Shown piece after piece: positions 13,067 to 21,224 of a DNA stretch of 64,000 nt. The notes under the pieces are model-generated. The model was not told the DNA's origin. It made no database searches and was given only the letters and a program-made list of their open reading frames with translations. Every line of letters begins with the position of its first letter. Positions within the stretch are counted from its first letter, which is position 1. Both the position numbers and the translations under genes were made by a program. The stretch is from Citrobacter amalonaticus. GTDB taxonomy: Bacteria; Pseudomonadota; Gammaproteobacteria; Enterobacterales; Enterobacteriaceae. The stretch covers positions 62,001-126,000 of the forward strand of contig NZ_JAGTXM010000005.1 in NCBI RefSeq assembly GCF_018252635.1, written 5' to 3'.

Positions 13067-14116
13067 GTGATTAAACCGCTCGTCTCGCTCGTCGTGTTGG
13101 TCAGCTTCGCCCTTGGGGCGGCGCAACCGCCGCTGACAGCGACACATTATGCGCAGCAGCTCGGTGTAGGGATGGACGTCGACTGGGCGCGTACCGAACA
13201 AGGTATCCGGGAGTTCGACCCGCTGGTGGTGCGGGATTTCCACGCGAAAGGGATAAGCCATGTGCGCATTCGGGTAGCGGGAGAACCTACCGAGGCGCGA
13301 CTCATCCATCTACGCAAACTGGTGGAGGCTTGCGAGCAGTACGGTGTCATTCCGATTATCGCCTATCAGGCGGATGAGTATAAAAATGACCCCAGCGTGA
13401 GTAACGAAAAAGAGGTGATCAACTGGTGGGTGGCGGTCGCGCACTATTTTTCCCGAAGCGCGCCACTGCTGGGGTTTGACCTGATCTACGAACCTGGCGG
13501 TAAACTGAATCACGATCTGGCTTCACTGAACCGGGTGTATGACAAATCCATTCGTACTATCCATGCCATCGATCCGCAACGGATGATCTTTGTCGCGCCG
13601 CGTCTGCGTGCCGCACCGGAAGATCTGCTGAATTTGCGACTGCCGCCGCAGAGCCAGAACTACGTTCTGGCGGAATGGCATATCTTCCCGTGGGGACCGG
13701 TAAAAAATAACGGTAAATACCCGTGGACATCAGGGACGGCGACAGAGAAATCGGCGATTCGCACGCGTATTACTACTGCCGTGCACTGGCAGCAAAAAAG
13801 CGGACATGTCAGTTGGGTTGGCGGTTGGGCTACGGGTGAAACCCGCGAGAATCCCCCGTCCTCTTCGCAGCTTGCTTTTGCCACGTTCATGGCCTGCGAA
13901 CTGAAAAAAGCGAAAATTCCCTATGCGCTCAACGCCGATACGCTGTTTTATGATGGGGAAGAGGGTGCATGGCGGCCCGCGCAGGAGCCGCTGTTAATGG
14001 CGATGATTGCGCCGGACTGCGGAACGTCCGGCCATACGGGGGTTAAATCGCCTGCCCCTGATGTGAAAAACGCGCCGCCAGCGGCAGCCAGCACAGTAAA
14101 ATCAGCAACCCCATAA
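13067..14116 (+). CDS. Secreted GH5-like glycoside hydrolase homologue
   Basis: A 349-residue protein starting at GTG 13067 with GAGG 6 bases before. Residues 1-19 form a signal peptide ending near GAAQ, so periplasmic or secreted location is likely. The body resembles the GH5 cellulase TIM barrel (DWARTEQGIREFDPLVVRDFHAKGISHVRIRV; FDLIYEPGGKLN; LAEWHIFPWGP). The acid/base Glu appears kept (Glu142) but its usual Asn neighbour (NEP) is Tyr. The usual nucleophile motif GEF/GEW reads VGGWA near 251-255. Activity is therefore doubtful. The last 25 codons run antisense through the end of emrD. It follows dsdC by 56 bases; its substrate is unknown. Confidence 0.75.
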   Translation: MIKPLVSLVVLVSFALGAAQPPLTATHYAQQLGVGMDVDWARTEQGIREFDPLVVRDFHAKGISHVRIRVAGEPTEARLIHLRKLVEACEQYGVIPIIAYQADEYKNDPSVSNEKEVINWWVAVAHYFSRSAPLLGFDLIYEPGGKLNHDLASLNRVYDKSIRTIHAIDPQRMIFVAPRLRAAPEDLLNLRLPPQSQNYVLAEWHIFPWGPVKNNGKYPWTSGTATEKSAIRTRITTAVHWQQKSGHVSWVGGWATGETRENPPSSSQLAFATFMACELKKAKIPYALNADTLFYDGEEGAWRPAQEPLLMAMIAPDCGTSGHTGVKSPAPDVKNAPPAAASTVKSATP

Positions 14117-15227
14117 GCGTCATCAGCAGGCCGAGGCTGCCCTGCCCGGTTTGCGGCAGCATAGCGGAAAGCCAGGCGAGCACGCCGGAACCGATATTTT
14201 GTAGACCGCCCACCAGCGCGCCGGCTGTACCGGCGAGGAACGGGAACGGCTCCATTGCGCCGCTGGTTGCCAGCGGGAACAGCATCCCGGCGCCGAAGAA
14301 GAACAGCGCGGCGGGGATCAGCAGGGTCCAGACGTTCATCACGCCAAACCAGCCGGGGATCCACATCATCAGCCCGGCCAGCAGGCAGCTCACTACCGAC
14401 TGCCACATCAGCGTAGAGAAGCGCTTATTCGGGCGACCGGCAAACCATGCGCCGAAAAACGCCGCCGGGATCGGCAGGATAAACAGGATACTCACCACCA
14501 TGCTGCTCAGTCCTAACACCGCGCCCATTAGCACGCCTGAACAGGCTTCGAACACCGCAATGCCAGCCAGTCCACCAATCAGCATCAGCAGATAGCAGTT
14601 AAATGCGCCGTTGCCAAACAGGGTTTTATAGCTGGTGATCAGTCGCGTGCGTGGTGCGCCAGCAGGTCGTGTTTCTGGCATCCAGCGCGCCATGCTGAAG
14701 GTAACGCCTGCGCAAAGCACAAGCAGGAAAACGTAGCAGGCGCGCCAGTTCCACATCGTATCCAGTAGGCCGCCAATGAGCGGCGCCAACAACGGACTGA
14801 CCAGAATACCCATGTTCAGCAGGCTGTTGGCGTGGCGCAACTGCGTACCTTCGTATAAATCGCGCGGCAAGGTCCGTGCCATCACCCCGCCGACGCCGGT
14901 TCCCATTCCCTGCAATGCGCTGGCGGCGATCAGTACCGTCAGGCTGTGAGTCGTAATTGCGGCCAGCGTGGCGAGCATAAAAATCGACATCCCAACGAGG
15001 ATCACCGGGCGGCGTCCGACGCGGTCGGACAGGGGGCCATAAAATAGTTGTGATACGCCATAAGTCAGCAGATAGGCAGCCATAACGCTTTGCACGGCCC
15101 CTTCGCGAACGTTTAGCTCACGTGCCATGTCGGCAATGGCTGGGATATATATGGTTTGCGCCATCTGACCTACAGCCACAAGTAATACCAACATCAACAA
15201 CAAATTGACGTTTCTCTGCCTTTTCAT
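14043..15227 (-). CDS. emrD: Multidrug efflux MFS transporter EmrD
   Basis: A 394-residue, 12-helix drug:proton antiporter of the DHA1 (Bcr/CflA-like) family that exports hydrophobic compounds and uncouplers. The start MKRQRNVNLLLMLVLLVAVGQMAQTIYIPA and motif A (GPLSDRVGRRP) between helices 2 and 3 match E. coli EmrD. It is a single-gene unit; the EamA permease lies upstream on the same strand behind a terminator. Its 3' end overlaps the convergent GH5-like gene by 74 bases. Confidence 0.97.
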   Translation of the reverse strand: MKRQRNVNLLLMLVLLVAVGQMAQTIYIPAIADMARELNVREGAVQSVMAAYLLTYGVSQLFYGPLSDRVGRRPVILVGMSIFMLATLAAITTHSLTVLIAASALQGMGTGVGGVMARTLPRDLYEGTQLRHANSLLNMGILVSPLLAPLIGGLLDTMWNWRACYVFLLVLCAGVTFSMARWMPETRPAGAPRTRLITSYKTLFGNGAFNCYLLMLIGGLAGIAVFEACSGVLMGAVLGLSSMVVSILFILPIPAAFFGAWFAGRPNKRFSTLMWQSVVSCLLAGLMMWIPGWFGVMNVWTLLIPAALFFFGAGMLFPLATSGAMEPFPFLAGTAGALVGGLQNIGSGVLAWLSAMLPQTGQGSLGLLMTLMGLLILLCWLPLAARFSHQGQAI

Positions 15228-15370
15228 TTCGCTGAATACTTTTCAAAAAGAGAAAAAATAAGAATAAGGTGCTACGCATTCCCATAAATGCAGGTGAAAT
15301 CTACCACACTAAAAAAAGAAGGCCAGATGGCGAGCGGGAATGGAAAGGGACTGAACGGCAGGATATGTAA

Positions 15371-15395
15371 ACAAAAGCGGCAACAAATGTTGCCG
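15371..15395 (-). terminator. Terminator of the EamA permease gene (minus strand)
   Basis: CGGCAAC (15378-15384) pairs with GTTGCCG (15389-15395). Read on the minus strand the hairpin is followed by CTTTTGTTT. It lies 11 bases after the permease stop. Confidence 0.7.
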
Positions 15396-15405
15396 AGTAT
15401 GTGTG

Positions 15406-16239
15406 TTAGGACAGGCGTAACAGAATGGCCCCGGCGGCAATTCCGCCAGCAGCCAGGAGGCGCAATCCCGCTACGCGTTCCTTCAGCAGCAGCCAGGCAA
15501 TCAACGCGCCGAACAGGATTGAGGTTTCACGCAGCGCAGCGACCACCGCCAACGGGGCGAGCGTCATCGCCCACAATGCCAGTCCGTAAGAGCCCATCGT
15601 GGCAATGCCGCCAAAAATGCCTTTCTTCCTGTGTTGCATCAGATAGCGCAATGCCTCACGGCGACGGGCCATCATCGCCCATCCCAGCAGGCAGGATCCG
15701 TTTAAAAAGAAGGTCCAGAGCGTGTATCCCAGCGCGGTTTCCGAGAGCCTGACGCCAGTGCCATCAACCAGCGTATATCCGGCGATGAAACAGGCGTTAA
15801 TCAGCGCGAGCACAATACCTTGCTGCGAACGGGCCCGACCGTTAAAAGCCATACCAAGGATTGCGGCGCAGATCACCGCGATACCCGTCCACGCCAGCGC
15901 TGACAGGCTGTCGCCGAGAAACAGTACGCTGATGATGGCCACTAGTAGCGGTGCCGTCCCGCGCATCAGCGGGTAGGTCTGACTCATATCGGAAACGGTA
16001 TACGTTCTGGCGACCAGGACGGTGTAGACCACCTGTAAGGCGGTCGAGGCCGCTAAAAACGGGATGCTGGCGATTGAGGGTTGTGGCGCAAAGGGCAGGC
16101 ACAGGAGCGCTATAACGGCGGCGGAACCGCTGACGCTGATGGCGGCGTAGAGCTTGTCGTTCCCGGCTTTCACAATGGCGTTCCAGCTGGCGTGCAGCAG
16201 CGCGGCGAACAGCAAAATGCAGAAAACGGAAAGGGTCAT
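15406..16239 (-). CDS. EamA-family (DMT superfamily) permease
   Basis: A membrane protein of about 277 residues from ATG 16239, with ten hydrophobic helices in two homologous EamA halves (for example LLFAALLHASWNAIVKAGNDKLYAAIS, and LRETSILFGALIAWLLLKERV near the end). These are drug/metabolite transporter exporters; the substrate cannot be predicted. Starts at 16266 (ATG) or 16290 (GTG) are also open and none has a clear ribosome site, so the N-terminus is uncertain. It ends with its own terminator before emrD. It is not part of the E. coli K-12 order at this site as I recall it. Confidence 0.8.
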   Translation of the reverse strand: MTLSVFCILLFAALLHASWNAIVKAGNDKLYAAISVSGSAAVIALLCLPFAPQPSIASIPFLAASTALQVVYTVLVARTYTVSDMSQTYPLMRGTAPLLVAIISVLFLGDSLSALAWTGIAVICAAILGMAFNGRARSQQGIVLALINACFIAGYTLVDGTGVRLSETALGYTLWTFFLNGSCLLGWAMMARRREALRYLMQHRKKGIFGGIATMGSYGLALWAMTLAPLAVVAALRETSILFGALIAWLLLKERVAGLRLLAAGGIAAGAILLRLS

Positions 16240-16355
16240 AGCACGGGCGTCATCAGGGAATGTCATAAAAACGTAACATATCATCGTCACACACGCATCT
16301 GCGATGTAAAAGGGGAGCGGTTGCCCGCTCCCCTTTGGTGCGACTTGAATCTGAA

Positions 16356-16445
16356 TTACTTGAGGTATTTCAGAACAGCATCAAGCAGTTGCATGGCTGC
16401 AACGATGAGTTTCAGGATAAGAATAGCGATATCCACGAGGCTCAT
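16356..16445 (-). CDS. tisB: TisB type I toxin (membrane peptide)
   Basis: A 29-residue hydrophobic peptide, MSLVDIAILILKLIVAAMQL... ending in KYLK, starting at ATG 16445-16443 with a strong AGGAG ribosome site. It differs from E. coli TisB at only two or three positions as remembered. TisB inserts in the inner membrane, lowers the proton-motive force and promotes SOS-linked dormancy. The amphipathic pattern with Asp5 and Lys12 is kept. The long 5' leader (mRNA start near 16628) contains the IstR-1 pairing site, and the promoter is covered by a LexA box. Confidence 0.93.
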   Translation of the reverse strand: MSLVDIAILILKLIVAAMQLLDAVLKYLK

Positions 16446-16513
16446 ACGCTTCTCCTTTTGGCAAAGGAGCACGGTGCTGACGTACCTTTCCGCCGCCTGT
16501 TACCAGCACCTTC

Positions 16514-16534
16514 GTTGACATAACACAGTGTGCT
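16514..16534 (-). promoter_or_regulatory. IstR-1 target site in the tisB mRNA leader
   Basis: These 21 bases (from GTTGACATAA to CAGTGTGCT on the plus strand) occur again exactly at 16762-16782, the 5' end of IstR-1. The tisB leader is transcribed from the other strand, so the RNAs are perfectly complementary over 21 bases. This lies about 70 bases upstream of the tisB start and corresponds to the ribosome standby region blocked by IstR-1 in E. coli. Confidence 0.9.
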
Positions 16535-16634
16535 CACCGGGGGGTTAAGGCGCTGACGGCACCACCCGTTTCAGCCAGGACTTTGTTGCGCCGGTTTACG
16601 ATGCGGCCCCACCTAACACATTGCGTACGGAGAT

Positions 16635-16664
16635 ATTATAGATAAATACTGTATGAATGAACAG
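16635..16664 (-). promoter_or_regulatory. tisB promoter with LexA box
   Basis: TATAAT (minus strand, 16640-16635) is the -10 element. CTGTATGAATGAACAG (16649-16664) fits the CTG-N10-CAG LexA box and lies across the spacer and -35 region (TGTTCA, 16663-16658). Repression by LexA and SOS induction follow from the known system. Confidence 0.88.
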
Positions 16665-16761
16665 GTATTTGTGGACAGTACCTAACTTCTGAGCCATACT
16701 CAAAAGCGTCAAAATCCGTGCCGAAATTGCGTGTTCTTCGCAGAACGCGTATACTTTTGCT

Positions 16762-16837
16762 GTTGACATAACACAGTGTGCTTTGCGGCAACCAACCGCA
16801 TAACGCTGAAAAAACCTCGCTCCGGCGGGGTTTTTTG
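16762..16837 (+). ncRNA. istR: IstR-1 antisense RNA
   Basis: A promoter with TTGCGT (16727-16732), a 17-base spacer and TATACT (16750-16755) predicts a start at about 16762. The RNA begins with the 21 bases complementary to the tisB leader. It ends in a terminator hairpin AAAACCTCGC / GCGGGGTTTT (about 16811-16834) with a T tract, so it is about 75 bases long, as in E. coli. It represses TisB translation and prompts RNase III cleavage. A longer SOS-induced form (IstR-2) starting near the LexA box is possible. Confidence 0.88.
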
Positions 16838-16968
16838 TTTTAGGCGTTTTTTATCGAGGAAACGTGATCGTCGACGCATTTTTACGCAGATGAAAATTTT
16901 TCCGTTGTCAGCTTATGAAAGCTGTGCTTGTATAAATCCTGTTAATCATTAAACAGACAAGGTCCCTA

Positions 16969-17067
16969 ATGAACCCTTCCATGCTGACGTCGACCCTACT
17001 AAACACTGCGCCATCTCGCGCAGCGGTCGTCGTGCGTGTGGTGGTGGTCGTCGGCAATGCGCCGTAG
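16969..17067 (+). CDS. ivbL: ilvBN operon leader peptide IvbL
   Basis: A 32-residue peptide from ATG 16969 to TAG 17065-17067. It is rich in the regulating residues: a run AAVVVRVVVVVGNAP near its end gives eight Val codons, with four Leu or Met-Leu codons earlier. Ribosome stalling on Val or Leu codons when charged tRNA is scarce prevents the downstream terminator from forming and lets ilvBN be read. A TATAAA at 16931-16936 is the probable -10 element. Confidence 0.93.
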   Translation: MNPSMLTSTLLNTAPSRAAVVVRVVVVVGNAP

Positions 17068-17090
17068 GGTCCGGAACAACACACGATTCC

Positions 17091-17124
17091 AAAACCCCGC
17101 CGGCGCAAACCGGGCGGGGTTTTT
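17091..17124 (+). terminator. Attenuator terminator of ivbL-ilvBN
   Basis: AAAACCCCGCC (17091-17101) pairs with GGCGGGGTTTT, followed by T residues. It lies between ivbL and ilvB as expected for attenuation. Confidence 0.92.
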
Positions 17125-17174
17125 CGTTTAAGAGACCTGCCCGGAGCGTCGGCCCAGAACAAAAGGACTGGAGT

Positions 17175-18869
17175 ATGGCAAGTTCGGGCACAACAACAAC
17201 ATCCCAGCGTACGCGTTTTACGGGCGCTGAATTCATCGTTCATTTTCTGGAACGTCAGGGTATTAAGATTGTCACTGGTATTCCGGGCGGATCGATTCTC
17301 CCCGTCTATGATGCCTTAAGTCAGAGCACACAAATTCGCCATATACTGGCGCGTCACGAGCAGGGGGCGGGGTTCATTGCGCAGGGTATGGCGCGAACCG
17401 ACGGTAAACCGGCGGTGTGCATGGCCTGTAGCGGGCCGGGCGCGACCAATCTGGTGACCGCTATCGCCGATGCGCGCCTGGATTCTATCCCCATGGTGTG
17501 TATCACCGGACAGGTTCCGGCCTCCATGATCGGCACCGACGCCTTCCAGGAAGTGGACACCTACGGCATCTCTATCCCCATCACAAAACATAACTATCTG
17601 GTCAGACATATTGATGAACTCCCGCAGGTGATGAGTGACGCATTTCGTCTCGCTCAGTCTGGACGTCCTGGCCCGGTGTGGATAGACATACCTAAGGATA
17701 TCCAGATGGCGATCCTCGAGATTGACGAGATGCCAGAACCGGCACAGAAAATGGCGACGCCGGAATTCAGCGCCGACAGCATTCGCGATGCTGCCGCGAT
17801 GATTAACGCCGCACAGCGCCCGGTGCTGTACCTCGGTGGCGGGGTGATTAATGCGCCACAGCGGGTGCGTGAACTGGCGGAAAAGGCGCAGTTGCCCACC
17901 ACCATGACGTTGATGGCGCTGGGAATGCTGCCGAAGGCGCATCCGCTGTCGTTAGGCATGTTAGGGATGCACGGTGCGCGCAGCACTAACTTCATCCTGC
18001 AAGAGGCGGATCTGCTGATCGTGCTGGGCGCGCGTTTTGATGACCGGGCGATAGGCAAAACCGAGCAGTTCTGCCCGAACGCCAAAATCATCCACGTCGA
18101 TATCGACCGCGCGGAGCTGGGCAAAATCAAGCAGCCGCACATCGCTATTCAGGCTGATGTGGATGACGTGCTGACCCAGTTAATTCCGCAAATTGACGCG
18201 AACCCGCGCACAGAATGGCTCCAGTTGGTCAGCGATTTGCAACGTGAGTTCCCGTGTGCCATTCCGCAGGGGAGCGATCCGCTGTGCCATTATGGCTTGA
18301 TCAACGCGGTGGCAGCCTGCGTGGATGATAACGCGATTATCACCACCGACGTGGGTCAGCATCAGATGTGGGCAGCGCAGGCCTATCCACTGAACCGTCC
18401 TCGTCAGTGGCTGACCTCTGGCGGCCTGGGCACGATGGGGTTTGGTCTGCCGGCGGCGATTGGCGCGGCGCTGGCGAACCCGGATAAGAAAGTGCTGTGC
18501 TTCTCCGGCGACGGCAGTCTGATGATGAACATTCAGGAGATGGCGACCGCCAGCGAAAACCAGTTAGATGTGAAAATCATCCTGATGAACAACGAAGCGC
18601 TGGGGCTGGTGCATCAGCAGCAAAGCCTGTTCTACAAGCAGGGCGTTTTTGCTGCGACATATCCGGGGACCATCAACTTTATGCAGATTGCTGCCGGGTT
18701 TGGTTTACAGACCTGCGACCTGAATAACGAAGCTGACCCGCAGGCCGCATTGCAGGAGATTATCAGCCAACCGGGGCCGGCGCTGATCCATGTCCGCATT
18801 GATGCGGAAGAAAAAGTGTATCCAATGGTACCGCCAGGCGCGGCAAATACTGAGATGGTGGGGGAATAA
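17175..18869 (+). CDS. ilvB: Acetolactate synthase I, large (catalytic) subunit
   Basis: A 564-residue ThDP enzyme that joins pyruvate with pyruvate or 2-oxobutyrate in valine, leucine and isoleucine synthesis. ATG 17175 follows AAAGGACTGGAGT. Visible motifs: the catalytic Glu62 in RHEQGAGFIAQG, the central FAD/ThDP-binding fold, and the Mg-ThDP motif GDGSLMMNIQEMATA...ILMNN near residues 440-470. It is two residues longer than E. coli IlvB. ilvN follows after 3 bases. Expression is controlled by the ivbL attenuator. Confidence 0.98.
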   Translation: MASSGTTTTSQRTRFTGAEFIVHFLERQGIKIVTGIPGGSILPVYDALSQSTQIRHILARHEQGAGFIAQGMARTDGKPAVCMACSGPGATNLVTAIADARLDSIPMVCITGQVPASMIGTDAFQEVDTYGISIPITKHNYLVRHIDELPQVMSDAFRLAQSGRPGPVWIDIPKDIQMAILEIDEMPEPAQKMATPEFSADSIRDAAAMINAAQRPVLYLGGGVINAPQRVRELAEKAQLPTTMTLMALGMLPKAHPLSLGMLGMHGARSTNFILQEADLLIVLGARFDDRAIGKTEQFCPNAKIIHVDIDRAELGKIKQPHIAIQADVDDVLTQLIPQIDANPRTEWLQLVSDLQREFPCAIPQGSDPLCHYGLINAVAACVDDNAIITTDVGQHQMWAAQAYPLNRPRQWLTSGGLGTMGFGLPAAIGAALANPDKKVLCFSGDGSLMMNIQEMATASENQLDVKIILMNNEALGLVHQQQSLFYKQGVFAATYPGTINFMQIAAGFGLQTCDLNNEADPQAALQEIISQPGPALIHVRIDAEEKVYPMVPPGAANTEMVGE

Positions 18870-18872
18870 GCC

Positions 18873-19163
18873 ATGCAGAAACAATCATATGAGAACGTCA
18901 TTCTGGAACTCACCGTCCGCAATCACCCAGGCGTAATGACCCACGTTTGCGGGCTATTCGCCCGTCGTGCATTTAACGTCGAGGGCATCCTCTGTCTACC
19001 GATTCAGAGCAGCGACCAGAGCCGCATCTGGCTACTGGTCAACGACGATCAGCGTCTGGAGCAGATGATTAGCCAAATCGATAAGCTGGAAGATGTGGTG
19101 AAAGTGGTGCGTAACCAGTCAGACCCTACAATGTTCAACAAAATTGCCGTGTTCTTTGAGTAA
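18873..19163 (+). CDS. ilvN: Acetolactate synthase I, small regulatory subunit
   Basis: A 96-residue subunit with one ACT domain ([36 protein letters not shown]), the valine-binding unit that activates IlvB and confers feedback inhibition. The ATG follows the ilvB stop by 3 bases, with AATAAG upstream. It is the last gene of the operon. Its stop is 1 base from the convergent deoQ stop, leaving no room for a separate terminator. Confidence 0.97.
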   Translation: MQKQSYENVILELTVRNHPGVMTHVCGLFARRAFNVEGILCLPIQSSDQSRIWLLVNDDQRLEQMISQIDKLEDVVKVVRNQSDPTMFNKIAVFFE

Positions 19164-19164
19164 C

Positions 19165-19950
19165 TTAATCGCCGTCTGAATCAGGGGTAATCACCTTGAC
19201 GGAACCGTTCCGGCAGTGGGTGGCATAATCTGCCGGTAGCGGACGATCGCATATCAGGACATCAAAGGTGGAAAGCGGACCAATGCTGGCGGGAGCGACC
19301 TCATCGAACAGGGCGTAACGCGTCAGTAAAATTTTACGCAGTCCGCGCTCCATCGCTTTGCGCTTGGTGGCGAGGTCGTCCGGGTTAAACCAACTGACGC
19401 CGAAGTGCTCGTGTACGCCGCTGGCGGAGATAAAGACTTTTCGCGGATTCAGGGAATCCAGCGGTGACGGGTTATTCGCATCGTAAAATGCATCGCTCTT
19501 CGCCCGGTACGTTCCACCGCAGAGGATCGCCGTGGCGTTGGATTTTTCATTGAGCGCGATAAAGACCTGGTGCGAGTAGCAGATCCCGGTAAAAGCGATC
19601 TCATCCGGGATCATACTGATCACCAACGGCATCTCCGGACCATTATCAAAAAAGATCAGATCGTTTTCGCTTACCAGGCCGGCTGCCAGGATAGCGACGG
19701 GCAAATCGTCGCGATGATGAGGCTTTTTGGCCAGCAAGGGAGCACCGGCTGGCGCGGCGGGTTTACTGACCATCACAATATAGCCGCCGAGCAGCGTCAA
19801 GGGCAGCGGCTCGTCATCCTGGCTGAGATCCCGGCGAATGGTCATCACGGAAACTTCCAGCATCCGCGCGGCGTCTTTCAGATGGATGCGATCGGTTTTC
19901 TTCAACAGTTCCATCAGACGTCGAATACGTTCTTTTTGCTTGGTTTCCAT
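19165..19950 (-). CDS. deoQ: DeoR-family repressor of deoxyribose use, DeoQ
   Basis: A 261-residue DeoR/GlpR regulator. The helix-turn-helix is at the N-terminus (HLKDAARMLEVSVMTIRRDL, about 23-42). The rest is a DeoRC sugar-phosphate-binding domain (ILAAGLVSENDLIFFDNGPE, AILCGGTYRAK, FISASGVHEHFGVSW). It resembles DeoR more than GlpR. The divergent neighbours deoK, deoP and deoX match the Salmonella deoQKPX locus, also found between ilvBN and uhp, so a deoxyribose-responsive repressor is inferred. It is convergent with ilvN. Confidence 0.85.
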   Translation of the reverse strand: METKQKERIRRLMELLKKTDRIHLKDAARMLEVSVMTIRRDLSQDDEPLPLTLLGGYIVMVSKPAAPAGAPLLAKKPHHRDDLPVAILAAGLVSENDLIFFDNGPEMPLVISMIPDEIAFTGICYSHQVFIALNEKSNATAILCGGTYRAKSDAFYDANNPSPLDSLNPRKVFISASGVHEHFGVSWFNPDDLATKRKAMERGLRKILLTRYALFDEVAPASIGPLSTFDVLICDRPLPADYATHCRNGSVKVITPDSDGD

Positions 19951-20221
19951 TCACCTTCTCCGCGATTCATGTTGCGTATGTTCCATGAGTAACATTTTTG
20001 TGTCTGTCGGAACATCATATTGCTGCATTACTATACGTCCGGCTGGCGGGAATTAAAAGCGCGTTTGTTCGCGTTTTTTTGATTGTAACTGGTTTGATTT
20101 CAGTTAATTGTAATAGTTTTGCCACTATTGACAGGTAACAGTAATTCCTGGAGTGTGCAAAAAATAAACAGAGAAATGATCTTCCAATCGCGATCCTAGT
20201 CACAAATGATACGGAAGTAAC

Positions 20222-20245
20222 ATGATAATGTTATTTTATTATCAT
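20222..20245. promoter_or_regulatory. Candidate DeoQ operator
   Basis: ATGATAAT (20222-20229) and ATTATCAT (20238-20245) form a perfect 8-bp inverted repeat in the AT-rich spacer, 31 bases upstream of deoK. Its place between the divergent genes suggests a repressor site. Confidence 0.5.
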
Positions 20246-20276
20246 TGTTATGTGATTGTTTCTGAGAGGGTGTAAA

Positions 20277-21197
20277 ATGGATATCGCGGTTATTGGCTCC
20301 AACATGGTGGATCTCATCACTTATACCAACCAGATGCCCAAAGAAGGCGAAACCCTGGAAGCGCCGGCGTTTAAAATCGGCTGTGGTGGTAAAGGCGCGA
20401 ATCAGGCCGTTGCGGCGGCGAAGCTCAACTCCAAAGTGCTGATGCTGACCAAAGTCGGCGACGATATCTTTGCAGATAACACCATTCGCAATCTCGAATC
20501 CTGGGGCATCAATACTACCTATGTCGAAAAGGTCCCGTGTACCAGTAGCGGCGTGGCACCGATTTTTGTGAATGCGAACTCCAGTAACAGCATTCTTATT
20601 ATTAAAGGGGCGAACAAGTTCCTCTCCCCGGAAGATATCGATCGCGCTGCGGAAGATTTAAAAAAATGTCAGCTTATTGTCCTGCAGCTGGAAGTTCAGC
20701 TGGAGACGGTTTATCACGCTATTGAGTTCGGCAAAAAGCATGGCATTGAAGTGTTATTAAATCCCGCGCCGGCATTACGGGAATTAGATATGTCTTATGC
20801 CTGTAAATGTGATTTCTTTGTACCAAATGAAACTGAACTGGAAATATTAACCGGTATGCCAGTGGAGTCGTATGACCATATTCGTGCCGCCGCCCGTTCC
20901 CTCGTAGATAAAGGGTTAAACAATATTATTGTGACCATGGGTGAGAAAGGTGCGCTATGGATGACGCGCGATCAGGAAGTGCATGTCCCGGCGTTTCGCG
21001 TGAATGCGGTTGATACCAGTGGCGCAGGTGACGCTTTTATCGGTTGCTTTGCCCATTATTATGTCCAGAGCGGAGATGTCGAAGCCGCAATGAAGAAAGC
21101 CGCCCTTTTCGCTGCGTTTAGCGTCACCGGGAAAGGCACACAATCCTCTTATCCGAGTATCGAACAATTTAATGAATTTCTTACCCTAAACGAATAA
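20277..21197 (+). CDS. deoK: Deoxyribokinase (PfkB family)
   Basis: A 306-residue sugar kinase of the ribokinase family that makes 2-deoxyribose 5-phosphate, which is then split by DeoC. ATG 20277 follows GAGAGGG. The first PfkB signature is GCGGKGANQAVAAAKL (about 40-55). The second is DTSGAGDAFIGCF (about 247-259), which carries the catalytic Asp and anion hole. Assignment to deoxyribose rather than ribose rests on the deoQ-deoK-deoP-deoX order known from Salmonella. A 27-base gap separates deoP. Confidence 0.85.
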   Translation: MDIAVIGSNMVDLITYTNQMPKEGETLEAPAFKIGCGGKGANQAVAAAKLNSKVLMLTKVGDDIFADNTIRNLESWGINTTYVEKVPCTSSGVAPIFVNANSSNSILIIKGANKFLSPEDIDRAAEDLKKCQLIVLQLEVQLETVYHAIEFGKKHGIEVLLNPAPALRELDMSYACKCDFFVPNETELEILTGMPVESYDHIRAAARSLVDKGLNNIIVTMGEKGALWMTRDQEVHVPAFRVNAVDTSGAGDAFIGCFAHYYVQSGDVEAAMKKAALFAAFSVTGKGTQSSYPSIEQFNEFLTLNE

Positions 21198-21224
21198 TAC
21201 TCCTGCACTGTAAAAGGTAGCACT

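Noticed and set aside
16514-16782. Exact 21-base direct repeat that might mark a mobile element or attachment site.
   Set aside because: Fully explained by the antisense pairing of IstR-1 with the tisB leader.
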